DNA of 64,000 bases, from assembly GCF_004331675.1 (NCBI RefSeq), contig NZ_SJSN01000006.1, positions 124,001 to 188,000 on the forward strand. The letters are read 5' to 3'. Source of the DNA: Pedobacter frigidisoli (GTDB lineage: Bacteria; Bacteroidota; Bacteroidia; Sphingobacteriales; Sphingobacteriaceae). Under the pieces are notes generated by a model that was not told where the DNA came from, ran no database searches, and worked only from the letters and a program-made list of their open reading frames with translations. Position 1 is the first letter of the stretch. Every line of letters starts with the position of its first letter. Both the position numbers and the translations under genes were made by a program. Shown piece by piece: positions 42,930-52,720 of this stretch.

Positions 42930-43121
42930 TACACGAACGTAGAAAAAATTATGCCAATTAATTGAAATTAGTATACTTAAGTTTACAACTTCAAAGAAAT
43001 ATGTGTAATTTGTTTACACATAATTTTTCTAGTTATAATGCGGCCTAAATTATTTTACGTTGCAAGCCTAACAAAAAATTCTCCATACGGTTTTAATTTT
43101 ATTAAGATAGCAATTGCAATT

Positions 43122-44777
43122 TTAAGTGAGTTTAAGTGTAAATGCATAATTTAATTTAGGTTTCACATCCGCAACACTGATATGCAGTCCATTTTCATTT
43201 TGAGAGAAACCGAGCTTTTTACCTGCGCCTAATAATGTTACTTCATTAAGTCTCTGTTTATAATAATTGCCATTGTTGGCCAAACTTTTTATTATTACTT
43301 TTCCATCTTCTGGCCAACCCAAAACAATAGCATAAAGCACATTATTTTTTGTTGTGAAACGGATATCTGCAGATGAAAATGCTTTTCCCTTGCCCTCATT
43401 AAATCCTTGGGCTGAAAGCGGCGCTGCAGAATCCATTGCAGGTCCTTCGCCAAATATTGCCCAAGGGCGTGTATCGTAGATCCCCTCACTATTAATGGCC
43501 ATCCAATCGCCAATTTCTTCTACGATTTTTCGTTCCAATTCATCGATGGTTCCATTTCCCTTAACCGGTACACTGAGTAATAAATTGCCGTTTTTACTCA
43601 CCACATCTACAAGCGTATGTACTACTGTTCGAGCACTTTTATAATGCTTGCCTTCGTAAATCCTTTTATCATAATGCCAACTTCCAATGCAGGTATCGGT
43701 TTGCCATGGTAAGGGTTCAATTGCATTGCTTTGGCCACGTTCAATATCCCAAACCATGCATTTACGTTGCAGATCATCTAAAATTTTACCAAAAATAACT
43801 GCTTCATTTTTCCCTTTCTTTTTTGCACTTCTATTGTACATGTGGGCAGCGATTTTTAGTCCAGCATTGTCTACAGGCCACAATGGCAATGCTGTATCAT
43901 CAAAATAAACAAGATCAGGATCGTATGAATTGATGAGATCTATTGTTCGGTTAAAGAATTTATCGCAATAGGATTTTGATGGCGGGCAAACACCGTTTCC
44001 CCAATTCCACTGACTGTGGATCGTTCCATTATTTTCACTATTCTGACTCAAAGCATGGTTTTGTTCATATAACTCCTGCGGATCGAGGCCATTCCACCAT
44101 TTTCCTTTTCCATCGGCTTTGGTAACTTTTCCGTCATAGCTTACCCCTGCAAACTGGCCATTCTTATCCGCCCTTTGCGCAGTTTCCATTCAGCTCCATG
44201 TATGTGCAGCATGTACACTCACCCCGAAACGCATTCCATTTTTTGCTGCTGCCTTTTTCCATCCAGCAATTAAATCTTGCTTTGGACCTATTTTAGTAGA
44301 ATTCCATTTGCTTTGGTACTTGCTGTTGTACAGATCAAAGTTATCGTGATGATTTGCAAGTGCCATGAAATACTTTGCGCCAGCCTTTTTGTATAGTGCT
44401 AGCAATTCCTCGGGGTTCCAGGCTTCAGCTTTCCATTCGTTAATTACATCCTTAAACCCAAACCTAGATGGATGACCGTATTTTGAAACATGATATTTGT
44501 ATTGTGCACTTCCCTCCATGTACATTTCTCGGGCGTACCAATCTCCAAACTCTGGTTGGCATTGCGGCCCCCAATGCGCCCAAATACCAAATTTTGCATT
44601 ACGAAACCAATCTGGCGTTTGGTAAGCAGAGAGAGAACCCCAAGTTGGCTCAAATGGTCCATTACTGATGAGTTCGCTTTCGCCATTTAATAGTAAATCT
44701 GCTGCCTTGAGGTGACTTGCCAATGCGATTGACGGAAAAGTAGTAACAAGATGTTTAAGAAGTGTTCTGCGTTTCAT
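43122..44777 (-). pseudogene. Alpha-L-fucosidase (GH29) with in-frame stop codon
   Basis: The gene starts at 44777 with a twin-arginine-type signal (MKRRTLLKHLVTTFPSIALA). It encodes the GH29 barrel: FGIWAHWGPQ, WYAREMYMEG, MALANHHDNFDLYNSKY and SVHAAHTWS. TGA at 44192-44190 then interrupts, and the same frame goes on METAQRADKNGQFAG, YDPDLVYFDDTALP (nucleophile region) and NLLLSVPVKGNGTIDELE, with a C-terminal beta domain to 43122. Relatives read HTWSW before ETAQ, so a TGG-to-TGA change would explain the stop. The split product is unlikely to be active. The AraC gene at 45085 is divergent and may have been its regulator. Confidence 0.85.
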
Positions 44778-45034
44778 TTTGGGTGAAATTATAATCATCA
44801 TTAGTTTAAAGGATACTAATTGATAAGTTTTTGGTTAGCAATGGTAGAGATTAAAATCAATCATCTATGAAAGCAAAATTATAAATTTTGTTATTTTTAT
44901 CCTTATATAAAATAGACTTTGAATTATACAAATCCGACATGCTAAATTTTTTAAAAAGAGCAATCACAACCAATATGAAATATCAATTGGTTGATTTATG
45001 ATCTTAATTCATCCTTTTATTAATTACAACATAT

Positions 45035-45056
45035 AAAGGGAAAATATGCACAAAAC
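45035..45056 (+). promoter_or_regulatory. Conserved motif upstream of the AraC gene
   Basis: AAAGGGAAAATATGCACAAAA lies 30 nt before the AraC start codon. AAAAT[A/C]TGCACAAAA recurs upstream of the GH127 gene (55955-55969). A looser AGGGCAAAATCGGTAAAG is found upstream of the DUF5695-like gene near 61549. It may be a shared regulator site. Confidence 0.4.
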
Positions 45057-45084
45057 AGCTATTTTTAATCCTTAAGAAGAAAAT

Positions 45085-45960
45085 ATGAGCAAGAGTATTT
45101 TAAGGAATTGGTTTTCAATTCTACATGTAGATTATGTAAAACTTAATCATCATTGGAATTATAAAGGTATTATTAGTCCTTATTACCGCTTGTATTATAT
45201 TGATAGTGGTGAGGGCTCAGTTTCTGATGGTGAACAAAACTTAAAACTGGAGCCTGGCTTTATCTATCTCATTCCGAGTTTTACACTTTGCAACTTAAAC
45301 TGTGTTTCGAATTTAGGCCAGTTTTTTATTCAATTTTTTGAAGAATCTGCAGATGGAATATCGCTATTTCAAAATAATAGGTGTGCGATGAAAGTACCAG
45401 CATGCGATTCGGATATTAAAAACTTTAAACAGCTTTTGGCCATTAATCCAGGCAGGGGAATCAATAGATCTGATAATCCAAAAGTGTACGAAAAAAACAT
45501 TTATTATAAAGAATACCAAGAACTTAACAACCAAACACACGCAGCTAAAAATTTAGAAACACAGGGAATAATTTTACAATTACTTTCGCGGTTCCTTGGC
45601 CCTGAGACTTTTAAGAACCCTAAGGAATCTCCTATCCCATCGAAAATTTTAGCCGCAATGAGTTATGTACAAATCAATTTAAAGAATAACCTTAGCGTAA
45701 TTGATTTGGCTCAGCGAGCGAATCAACATCCTGATTATTTTTCAAGGCAATTTCTTAAACACACAGGTGAAAGACCTAACTCCTTCATAAATAGCAAGCG
45801 AATAGAACGGGCGCAGTACCTCATTACCACCACAGCTATGTCTTACGCTGAAATTGCCCCTGAAACTGGTTTTGAAAGCTTGCCCTATTTTTCTAGAATG
45901 TTCAAGAAAACTACCGGACTAACACCAGGTGCATATCGAGAGCGGATTAATGGCATTTGA
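45085..45960 (+). CDS. AraC-family transcriptional regulator
   Basis: A 291-residue regulator. The N-terminal cupin-like sensor domain (about 20-150; YYIDSGEGSVSDGEQNLKLE, FIYLIPSFTLCNL) would bind a sugar or similar ligand. The C-terminal AraC domain has two helix-turn-helix motifs (LSVIDLAQRANQHPDYFSRQ near 208-227 and MSYAEIAPETGFESLPYFSR near 252-271). It is divergent from the broken fucosidase gene, so control of fucoside use is likely. A possible purine-rich ribosome site (AAGAAG) lies 7 nt before the ATG. Confidence 0.85.
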   Translation: MSKSILRNWFSILHVDYVKLNHHWNYKGIISPYYRLYYIDSGEGSVSDGEQNLKLEPGFIYLIPSFTLCNLNCVSNLGQFFIQFFEESADGISLFQNNRCAMKVPACDSDIKNFKQLLAINPGRGINRSDNPKVYEKNIYYKEYQELNNQTHAAKNLETQGIILQLLSRFLGPETFKNPKESPIPSKILAAMSYVQINLKNNLSVIDLAQRANQHPDYFSRQFLKHTGERPNSFINSKRIERAQYLITTTAMSYAEIAPETGFESLPYFSRMFKKTTGLTPGAYRERINGI

Positions 45961-45967
45961 CCGTTAT

Positions 45968-46265
45968 CTATTTAGATAAAGCCAGGTTTGGATTTGGAGG
46001 TTCTACATTAAGCAAACTCCTTACAAAGAAATCACGTTTTCTGCGTCGACCATAAACACCGCCATCGCTATGCCCCATTTCGGATATGCTTAAGATATCG
46101 AAATCATTATTTGCCTTAATCAAGGCATCGGCTAGGAGATAAGTAGATCCTGGGGATACATTTCCGTCGGCTTGGTGGGCAATATGGCGTTTTTGTTTGC
46201 TGTTGTGCAATCACCTCGAAGAAAAAAAGTCACAATAATATGATCGCTAATGATTTTTTAGCCAT
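45968..46265 (-). pseudogene. Relic of an S9-family (dipeptidyl peptidase IV-like) serine peptidase
   Basis: Only the ends of the gene survive. From ATG 46265 a signal-like start (MAKKSLAIILL) stops at once, and in another frame FFFEVIAQQ continues the signal. The next 80 codons match the extreme C-terminus of S9 peptidases: HQADGNVSPGSTYLLADALI, the catalytic-His region ISEMGHSDGGVYG and RDFFVRSLLNVEPP. About 600 residues, including the catalytic Ser, have been deleted. It is a clear internal-deletion pseudogene, and the loss removed a proline-specific peptidase near a hydroxyproline locus. Confidence 0.75.
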
Positions 46266-46362
46266 GGAATAAATGTTCATTGAAAATGATAGCAAAAACT
46301 ATTGAAGAATACTTAACTATATAAAAACTATTTTATTAAGCCTTGGTAAATGAAATTAAAGA

Positions 46363-47265
46363 TTAGGCACCTACGTAACTTACCCGACTGATGTTATTAT
46401 AAGAATCGATATAAGCTCTTGGCGATTGCCCGATAATATTTTTGAAAACCCTGTTGAAATTGGTAATGCTATTGAAACCTGCTTTGTAAGCCACACCAGA
46501 AATGCAATCTGCCTTTTCACCAGAGATGAGGCTTTTGCAAGCATCGTTTATCCTTACCTCATTCAAAAAAGAGATGAAAGTATGCCCAGTATGTTTCTTA
46601 AAATACCTGCAAAATGCCTGTGGCGTCATAAACGCGGCATTTGCTACATCTTCTAAAGTAATTTGATTATTATAGTTTTCGGTAATGAAACTGATGATTT
46701 TACTCAACCTCATACCCTCATTTTCTGATACGTTCGAAGAATACATATCAGAACAAAGTGCTTCAACCTCGTCGTTTAAACTTTGCAAACCATTTACCAA
46801 CTTTAGAAAATTGAAAAGTACGTCAACTCCTGCTGCCCTGTAAACGCTAAACATTTTCGCGGCAATTTCTTTTGTTAAATGGGCTGGAACTTTAAAACCA
46901 TGCTTGTTTTTGGCTAAAAAAGCACTAGCCATTTTCATTTCCGGTAAATTAAAGAGTGCGCCTAAAATACCATTGGCGTTAAAATAAATAGAACAGGCTT
47001 TTACCGTCTTGCCAGATTTTGGAGCAAAATATTCGGGATTGCTCTTAAACAGATGTGGCAGCTTTGCACCAATTAAAAAAATATCACCAGAGCGAAATGC
47101 ATGCATATCATTGCCAGCAATTAGAGTTCCCTCACCTCTTTCAATGTAAGTAAGCTGCCATTCATCGTGTCGATGTAAGAACTGATAAAAATGTGGAAGT
47201 TCAATATGTTCCGATATCACACTCTTATCATCGGGAACAAGCATAGTAAACGGTAATACTTTCAT
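46363..47265 (-). CDS. AraC-family regulator, probable control of the hydroxyproline genes
   Basis: A 300-residue regulator with an N-terminal cupin domain (HRHDEWQLTYIERGEGTLIAG, GDIFLIGAKLPHLFKS; about 28-75) and a C-terminal double helix-turn-helix (ITLEDVANAAFMTPQAFCRY near 201-220, ISGVAYKAGFNSITNFNRVF near 253-272). It lies downstream of the hydroxyproline catabolic genes on the same strand, after a 373-bp repeat-filled gap, so it has its own promoter. A direct repeat, GTCAATAT twice with a 10-bp period (47358-47375), lies 93 bp before its start and may be an operator. The target is inferred from proximity. Confidence 0.85.
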   Translation of the reverse strand: MKVLPFTMLVPDDKSVISEHIELPHFYQFLHRHDEWQLTYIERGEGTLIAGNDMHAFRSGDIFLIGAKLPHLFKSNPEYFAPKSGKTVKACSIYFNANGILGALFNLPEMKMASAFLAKNKHGFKVPAHLTKEIAAKMFSVYRAAGVDVLFNFLKLVNGLQSLNDEVEALCSDMYSSNVSENEGMRLSKIISFITENYNNQITLEDVANAAFMTPQAFCRYFKKHTGHTFISFLNEVRINDACKSLISGEKADCISGVAYKAGFNSITNFNRVFKNIIGQSPRAYIDSYNNISRVSYVGA

Positions 47266-47410
47266 TTCAGGTATTCGGTTTGGTGGTTGATTTCTGGAAT
47301 GAATATATGGATTTTAACTTTAAAACTTAAATAATAGGATGTTAAGGTTAAAATACGGTCAATATTTGTCAATATACTGACTTTTTTATTATTGAGGTAA
47401 TTTTGCTAAT

Positions 47411-47570
47411 GCAAACTACATAAAACTTGGTATAAGCAGTCGTTTTCATGAACTTGATTTGGAATCTGAATAGCATGAAAGATGCTAAAATGAATTCAGC
47501 ATGACGATGTTGCCGGAAGTACAAACTATATAAAACTTTACATGAATGGTCGTCTTCCTGAACTTGATTT
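47411..47570. repeat. REP-like repeat cluster between AraC and oxidase genes
   Basis: A 50-bp direct repeat at 47411-47460 and 47521-47570 (AAACTA.ATAAAACTT followed by TGAACTTGATTT) is present. A third, inverted arm lies between them (AAATGAATTCAGCATGACGA, 47488-47507). The arrangement is like paired REP sequences. The rest of the gap from 47266 to 47638 shows only the GTCAATAT direct repeat at 47358. Confidence 0.65.
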
Positions 47571-47638
47571 ACAAGGTGATTAGTTATCATTAATGCTCTT
47601 GTAGCTACTTCGTGGTCAGGATCTTAATAGTACGAAAG

Positions 47639-48883
47639 CTATTTTCTTTCCACTTTAAATGCATCTAAATTTAAGGAAGTAGTTGTTTCTGCAATTAGTT
47701 CACTCACAAGAATACCTGTTGCCGGCCCTAAACTCAAGCCCATCATTCCATGGCCAGTTGCGATAACGAGATTTTGTTTCTTCTCCGTTTTACCAATGTA
47801 AGGCAATCCGTCAGGAGAACATGGACGAAATCCATACCAGATATCATTTTGATTGGGTATTGCTGGATTTAGATCAGGGAAATACTGGGGCACAGACTCT
47901 ACAATACCTTTTACCCGCTGCATGTTAATTCGCGTATTTATTTTATCGAGCTCCATTGTTCCACCGTATCGAATGCGACCATTCATGGGCGTAATGGCAA
48001 CTCTTGCCTCGCAAAGCAATGCTGGAATTGTTAAACGGTTTGTAGGTTCAACTTCCATAAAAGAATAGCCTTTACCTGGCATTAAGGAGATATTTAGATC
48101 AACCATTTTAGCTACAGCTGGCGACCAAGAACCTGTTGCAATCACATATTGATCAGCTTCATGCACATCTATTCCAGCAAAAACCCTTGTGATTCTATTA
48201 CCTGAAGTTTCGATTTTAGTAACCTCTTTATTTTTGATGATTTTCACGCCGCTAGCGGTTAGAAACTCCAACAATGCATTCATCAGCTTTGCTGGATAAA
48301 GGTGTGCATCGCAACGGTAATGAACAGCACCCAAAACATCAAGTTTCAAATCAGGCTGAAGCGCTTTGCATTGCTCAGCGCTTAAAACTGCCATATCTAA
48401 ACCCAATTCGATCGCTCGAGCAGCTAAATGCGCTTCTTCCTCTCCTGCTTTTTCTGTTTTATAGAAAGCTAAAATACCATTGTTGGTGAGTTCGAATTCG
48501 AAGCCTGGTTCTTTAGCTAAATCTTCATAGAGTTTCTTGCTCAATAAGGATAAATCTCTTAATGGTTCTGCTGAATTTGCTAGATGCTTCGCCGTAGCGT
48601 GTTTCACAAATTTAAGTCCCCATTTGATTAAATTGCCATTTACCGATGGCCGAACATAAAAAGGACTTTTACTGTTGAACATCCAACGAATACCCTGACT
48701 AATCATTCCTGGAGCAGCCAAGGGCACAAAATGGCTTGGGACAATCATTCCTGCATTGCCAAATGAGCAATTATCGGTAATGTCTCCTTTGTCTAAAACA
48801 GTAACTTGATAACCTTTTTTTTGGAGGTAATAAGCAGAACTTAATCCCACAATTCCACCGCCAATAATTAAAACTTTCGACAT
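47639..48883 (-). CDS. FAD-dependent D-amino acid oxidase/dehydrogenase (cis-4-hydroxy-D-proline)
   Basis: A 414-residue DadA-like flavoprotein. The N-terminal nucleotide fold is VLIGGGIVGLSSAYYLQKKG-like (residues about 4-23). The signature FGNAGMIVPSHFVPLAAPG follows near 42 and the C-terminal FAD loop IGKTEKKQNLVIATGHGMMG near 370. Its place after the 4-hydroxyproline epimerase implies oxidation of cis-4-hydroxy-D-proline to 1-pyrroline-4-hydroxy-2-carboxylate, coupled to the respiratory chain or oxygen. It is the last gene of the operon, with a 74-nt gap before it. Other D-amino acids could also be used. Confidence 0.85.
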   Translation of the reverse strand: MSKVLIIGGGIVGLSSAYYLQKKGYQVTVLDKGDITDNCSFGNAGMIVPSHFVPLAAPGMISQGIRWMFNSKSPFYVRPSVNGNLIKWGLKFVKHATAKHLANSAEPLRDLSLLSKKLYEDLAKEPGFEFELTNNGILAFYKTEKAGEEEAHLAARAIELGLDMAVLSAEQCKALQPDLKLDVLGAVHYRCDAHLYPAKLMNALLEFLTASGVKIIKNKEVTKIETSGNRITRVFAGIDVHEADQYVIATGSWSPAVAKMVDLNISLMPGKGYSFMEVEPTNRLTIPALLCEARVAITPMNGRIRYGGTMELDKINTRINMQRVKGIVESVPQYFPDLNPAIPNQNDIWYGFRPCSPDGLPYIGKTEKKQNLVIATGHGMMGLSLGPATGILVSELIAETTTSLNLDAFKVERK

Positions 48884-48957
48884 GCTATTCTTAATATTTG
48901 ATGATTTTGAATAAAAGCCAACAAGAAATCATCAATCTTATTGGCTTAATAAACTCT

Positions 48958-49959
48958 TTAAATTACTTGGAATCCATACGCATAAGGATCATCTTCAGCA
49001 TCGATTTTGATGGTGTTGTACCCAAAAACCTTTGCCCAACCCTCAACGCTTGGAATAATGGCATTAATTCCATTTAAGTCAACTTCTTCTTCTACTCTAC
49101 CAGTAAACTTGCTACCAATGAAACTTTCGTGTATAAAATCCTCACCCATTTTAAGTTTTCCTTTGGCGTGCCACTGCGCCATACGGGCAGATGTTCCTGT
49201 TCCACAAGGCGATCTATCGATTGCCTTATCGCCATAAAAAACTGCGTTTCTTGCAGTAGAAGTAGGATCGATTGTTTTACCAGTCCACAAAACATGGCTA
49301 CAACCATTAATAGTCGAATCCAGTGGATGAACAAAAGTGTACAGTTCATTAATGCGTTTACGAATGGTTTGGCTCCAGGTAATCAACTGTGAAGCGGTGT
49401 AGTTTTCCAAACCGGGGAAATTCTCTTGAGGATCAACTATGGCATAGAAATTTCCGCCATATGCGACATCAAAAGTTAACCTTCCTAAATCAGGGCAATC
49501 GACTTCCAAATTTTCGGCAGCTAAATACGAAGCTACGTTTCTCAGTTTAACAGATTTAACTTTTTTACCCTCTTGTTTGTATTCGATTAAAACCAAACCC
49601 GCAGGTGCTTCCATCCTTATCACACCCGGAATTTTAGGTTGAATTAATCCCTCTTCTATTGCAATAGTGATGGTACCAATAGTGCCGTGGCCACACATCG
49701 GCAAACATCCACTGGTTTCGATAAACAAAACAGCAACATCGTTATTGGGATCGTGAGGCGGATAAAGAATGCTTCCCGACATCATATCATGGCCACGAGG
49801 TTCGAACATTAATCCCGTTCTTATCCAATCAAATTCCTTAAGAAAATGTTGGCGTTTTTCGCTCATGTTGGCACCAATTAATTGAGGTCCGCCGCCCGCA
49901 ACTAAGCGTACCGGATTACCACAAGTATGCGCATCTACGCAAAAAAAAGTCTTACTCAT
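48958..49959 (-). CDS. 4-hydroxyproline 2-epimerase
   Basis: A 333-residue enzyme of the proline racemase family that turns trans-4-hydroxy-L-proline into cis-4-hydroxy-D-proline. Both catalytic cysteines are present: Cys89 in LPMCGHGTIG and Cys252 in RSPCGTGTSA. That rules out the trans-3-hydroxyproline dehydratase branch, where the first is Ser or Thr. The opening FFCVDAHTCGNPVRLV is also typical. Its start overlaps the end of the aldehyde dehydrogenase gene by 8 nt, indicating coupled translation. Confidence 0.92.
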   Translation of the reverse strand: MSKTFFCVDAHTCGNPVRLVAGGGPQLIGANMSEKRQHFLKEFDWIRTGLMFEPRGHDMMSGSILYPPHDPNNDVAVLFIETSGCLPMCGHGTIGTITIAIEEGLIQPKIPGVIRMEAPAGLVLIEYKQEGKKVKSVKLRNVASYLAAENLEVDCPDLGRLTFDVAYGGNFYAIVDPQENFPGLENYTASQLITWSQTIRKRINELYTFVHPLDSTINGCSHVLWTGKTIDPTSTARNAVFYGDKAIDRSPCGTGTSARMAQWHAKGKLKMGEDFIHESFIGSKFTGRVEEEVDLNGINAIIPSVEGWAKVFGYNTIKIDAEDDPYAYGFQVI

Positions 49960-51538
49960 GTGCGTTCGTTAATTTTTGATCAACTTTTCTGAAAATCCCC
50001 AGTGGGTTTCCGTCTTTTAACTCATCTGGCAAAAGATCTTGTTCCCAATCTTGGTAAGCCAATGGACGAACAAAACGATATACTGCATCTGTTCCAACCG
50101 AAGTAAAACGACTATCGTTGGTTGCTGGAAAAGGACCTCCATGTTGCATGGAAGCACAAACCTCTACACCAGTTGGCACGCCATTCAATATAATTCTGCC
50201 TGTTTTATCAGTAAGTTTATTAATCAGTGATTGATATTCTTTAAGCTCTTCTTTTTCGGCCATTAACGTTACCGTTAACTGTCCTTCGAGAACTGCAATA
50301 ACTTCTTCTAATTCTGAAATATCTTTTGAAACCACTAAAAGTGAATATGGACCGAAAATTTCTTCACGAAGTTTAGGATTTTTGATAAAATCACTTGCTT
50401 TAACGGTGGCAATTCTGGCTTCAGACTGATTTTGAAGTTCCTCATTTTTAACTGTTGAAACCGCAAGAAGTTCAACGCCAGTTTCAGTAATTACTTCCTC
50501 AGCGAGTTTGCTGAAATTCTTTGCAATACCTGCTGTAAGCATAGTAGCAGATGGAACAATCGAAATAGCATCACTTAATACTTTCTTAAATAACTCCAGT
50601 TGAGTAGATTCGATCGCCAACATTAAACCTGGATTGGTACAAAACTGACCTGCACCAAGAGTGATTGAAGCTGCATATTTCTTCGCCAATTCCTCGGCTT
50701 GGTTTTCAATTGCCTTTGGAAGAAAAACAATGGGATTGATACTTCCCATTTCTGCAAAAACAGGAATTGGGTGTTCTCGTTCTTGAGCCAGATTTACCAA
50801 TGCCATTCCACCTTTAAAAGAACCTGTAAAAGTTACCGCCTTTGTTAATGGATGTCTAACCAGTGCTGCACCGATGGCATATTCGTCATCATATAACATC
50901 GAGAAAACACCTTTAGGCATGTTCGTTTTCTCGATTGCCTTGATAATCGCACCAGCCACTAACGCACTTGTACCGTAATGTGCGGGGTGTGCTTTTACCA
51001 CAACCGGGCAGCCAGATGCTAATGCAGATGCGGTATCGCCACCAGCAACTGAAAAAGCCAAAGGGAAATTACTTGCGCCAAAAACAACCACCGGACCGAT
51101 AGGAATTAGCATTCTTCTGATATCCGACTTCGGCAAGGGTTGTCTTTCTGGTTGAGCGGTATCGATAATGGCATCAACCCAAGAACCTTCTGCAACCAAA
51201 TTAGCGAATAACCTCAATTGCCCTGTTGTTCTACCCAATTCGCCTTGCAAACGCCCTAAAGGCAAACCGCTTTCTGCTGATGCCCGATTAACAAGTTCCT
51301 CGCCCAAAGCTGCAATTTCATCGGCAATGGTGTTTAGGAATCTGGCTTTTATATCTTTATTTAAGCTTCTATAACTTTGAAAAGCTGTTTTTGCTGCTTT
51401 TAGAGCATCATCCACTAAACTTTCATTGGCTTTCGAAAATTCGCCATCTAACAATAAACCCGTTGCCGGATTGATTGCTTTCAGATTTTTTTCACTTACA
51501 TCAACCTGCTCGGCTGCTACAATATTTCTTCCGTTCAT
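49952..51538 (-). CDS. 2-oxoglutarate semialdehyde (2,5-dioxovalerate) dehydrogenase
   Basis: A 528-residue NAD(P)-dependent aldehyde dehydrogenase. Conserved features include VVFGASNFPLAFSVAGGDTA (about 153-172), the base Glu in PVFAEMGSINPIV (about 262-274) and the nucleophile Cys in GAGQFCTNPG (about 297-306). The Ala-Glu-Met-Gly form and length match the alpha-ketoglutaric semialdehyde branch, which carries out the last step of 4-hydroxyproline (or pentose/uronate) breakdown to 2-oxoglutarate. It lies 14 nt after the deaminase gene and overlaps the epimerase gene. Confidence 0.88.
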   Translation of the reverse strand: MNGRNIVAAEQVDVSEKNLKAINPATGLLLDGEFSKANESLVDDALKAAKTAFQSYRSLNKDIKARFLNTIADEIAALGEELVNRASAESGLPLGRLQGELGRTTGQLRLFANLVAEGSWVDAIIDTAQPERQPLPKSDIRRMLIPIGPVVVFGASNFPLAFSVAGGDTASALASGCPVVVKAHPAHYGTSALVAGAIIKAIEKTNMPKGVFSMLYDDEYAIGAALVRHPLTKAVTFTGSFKGGMALVNLAQEREHPIPVFAEMGSINPIVFLPKAIENQAEELAKKYAASITLGAGQFCTNPGLMLAIESTQLELFKKVLSDAISIVPSATMLTAGIAKNFSKLAEEVITETGVELLAVSTVKNEELQNQSEARIATVKASDFIKNPKLREEIFGPYSLLVVSKDISELEEVIAVLEGQLTVTLMAEKEELKEYQSLINKLTDKTGRIILNGVPTGVEVCASMQHGGPFPATNDSRFTSVGTDAVYRFVRPLAYQDWEQDLLPDELKDGNPLGIFRKVDQKLTNAHE

Positions 51539-51552
51539 ATTTGGTTTTTAAA

Positions 51553-52470
51553 CTATTTGCCCCAACTACCTGCAGGTAATTCCGGACGAACAGCTAATGC
51601 ATCGTTAATAATTTTTAATACGCGTTCACGTTCTTCGCCAACTACTGCTAAACGTGGTGCACGAACAGTTTCTGTACCCAAACCGGTAGCAGCTTCTGCC
51701 ATTTTAATATATTGAACCAATTTTGGATGAATATCGAGCTCAAGAACCGGTAAAAACCAACGGTAAATAGTCAAAGCTTCAGCAATGCGATTTTCTTTAA
51801 TCAACCTGAAAATTGCGACAGTTTCCTTTGGAAATGCATCAACCAAACCAGCAACCCATCCATGTGCCCCCATTACAATACTTTCCATTGCCAATGGATC
51901 AACTCCGGTAAAAATCTTAAAACGATCGCCGAAACGATTAATCAATCTGGTTATATTAGAAACATCGCGAGTTGATTCTTTAATTGCCTGAATATTATCA
52001 TATTTTGTTAACACTTCGAACATGTCTAAAGTTACCTCAATTTTATAATCAACTGGATTGTTATAGATCATAATTGGCAAGCTTGTGCTCTCCGCTATCG
52101 CACCAAAGTATGCAAGTGTTTCATCAGATGAAGCATTGTAACGCATTGGTGGCAAAAGCATTAAACCTTTTGCGCCTAATGATTCTGCCTTTTGAGCAAC
52201 TTCGATTCCTTTCTTAGTGGTAGATTCTGCAATGTTTAATAAAACTGGAACTCTCCCATTTACAACCGTTAAAGTGTGAGAAAGCAATTCAAATTTCTCT
52301 TCCTCTGTCAGTACGCTAGCCTCTCCTAATGATCCGCCTAAAATAATTCCCTCGGCACCAGCTTCTAACTGTGCTTCGATATTCAAGTCGAAAGTTTCAA
52401 AATCAAGCTCATCATTCGCCGTAAACTTGGTGGTTACAGCAGGGAAAACCCCAGTCCATTTTATACTCAT
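51553..52470 (-). CDS. 1-pyrroline-4-hydroxy-2-carboxylate deaminase (DapA family)
   Basis: A 305-residue TIM-barrel aldolase-family protein. The carboxylate-binding loop is GGSLGEASVLTEEEK (usually GTTGE), the Tyr is in IMIYNNPVDY (about 135-144) and the Schiff-base Lys in IQAIKESTRD (about 163-172). It would turn 1-pyrroline-4-hydroxy-2-carboxylate into 2-oxoglutarate semialdehyde plus ammonia. The alteration from GTTGE to GSLGE and the operon context argue against dihydrodipicolinate synthase. It is the first gene of the four-gene operon; a 250-bp gap separates it from the M1 peptidase gene. Confidence 0.85.
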   Translation of the reverse strand: MSIKWTGVFPAVTTKFTANDELDFETFDLNIEAQLEAGAEGIILGGSLGEASVLTEEEKFELLSHTLTVVNGRVPVLLNIAESTTKKGIEVAQKAESLGAKGLMLLPPMRYNASSDETLAYFGAIAESTSLPIMIYNNPVDYKIEVTLDMFEVLTKYDNIQAIKESTRDVSNITRLINRFGDRFKIFTGVDPLAMESIVMGAHGWVAGLVDAFPKETVAIFRLIKENRIAEALTIYRWFLPVLELDIHPKLVQYIKMAEAATGLGTETVRAPRLAVVGEERERVLKIINDALAVRPELPAGSWGK

Positions 52471-52720
52471 TGTAGTCTTTTTTTTATTGATTAAGGTTAA
52501 AAATTCATTACAGAAATCGATTATCGAAAATAGTTTTCAAATCATAAAATTGCCTTGTGTGATGATTGAGGCAATTCTATTATTTTCAAAGTTAATAGAT
52601 CGAGATTCGGTAATACTGTCGGATTTTAACCAATATCAACTGTAAATACACAACTTTATATATAAAATACGGTTCGTTAAAATGATTTAAATTCTATAAA
52701 ATGTAACGTCTGACTGAAAA

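Noticed and set aside
47369..47590. Minus-strand 73-codon frame in the AraC-oxidase gap
   Set aside because: It consists of REP-like direct repeats, visible as repeated TGAACTTGATTT segments.
51553..52470. dapA, dihydrodipicolinate synthase of lysine synthesis
   Set aside because: The loop is GSLGE instead of GTTGE and the gene is embedded in a hydroxyproline operon.
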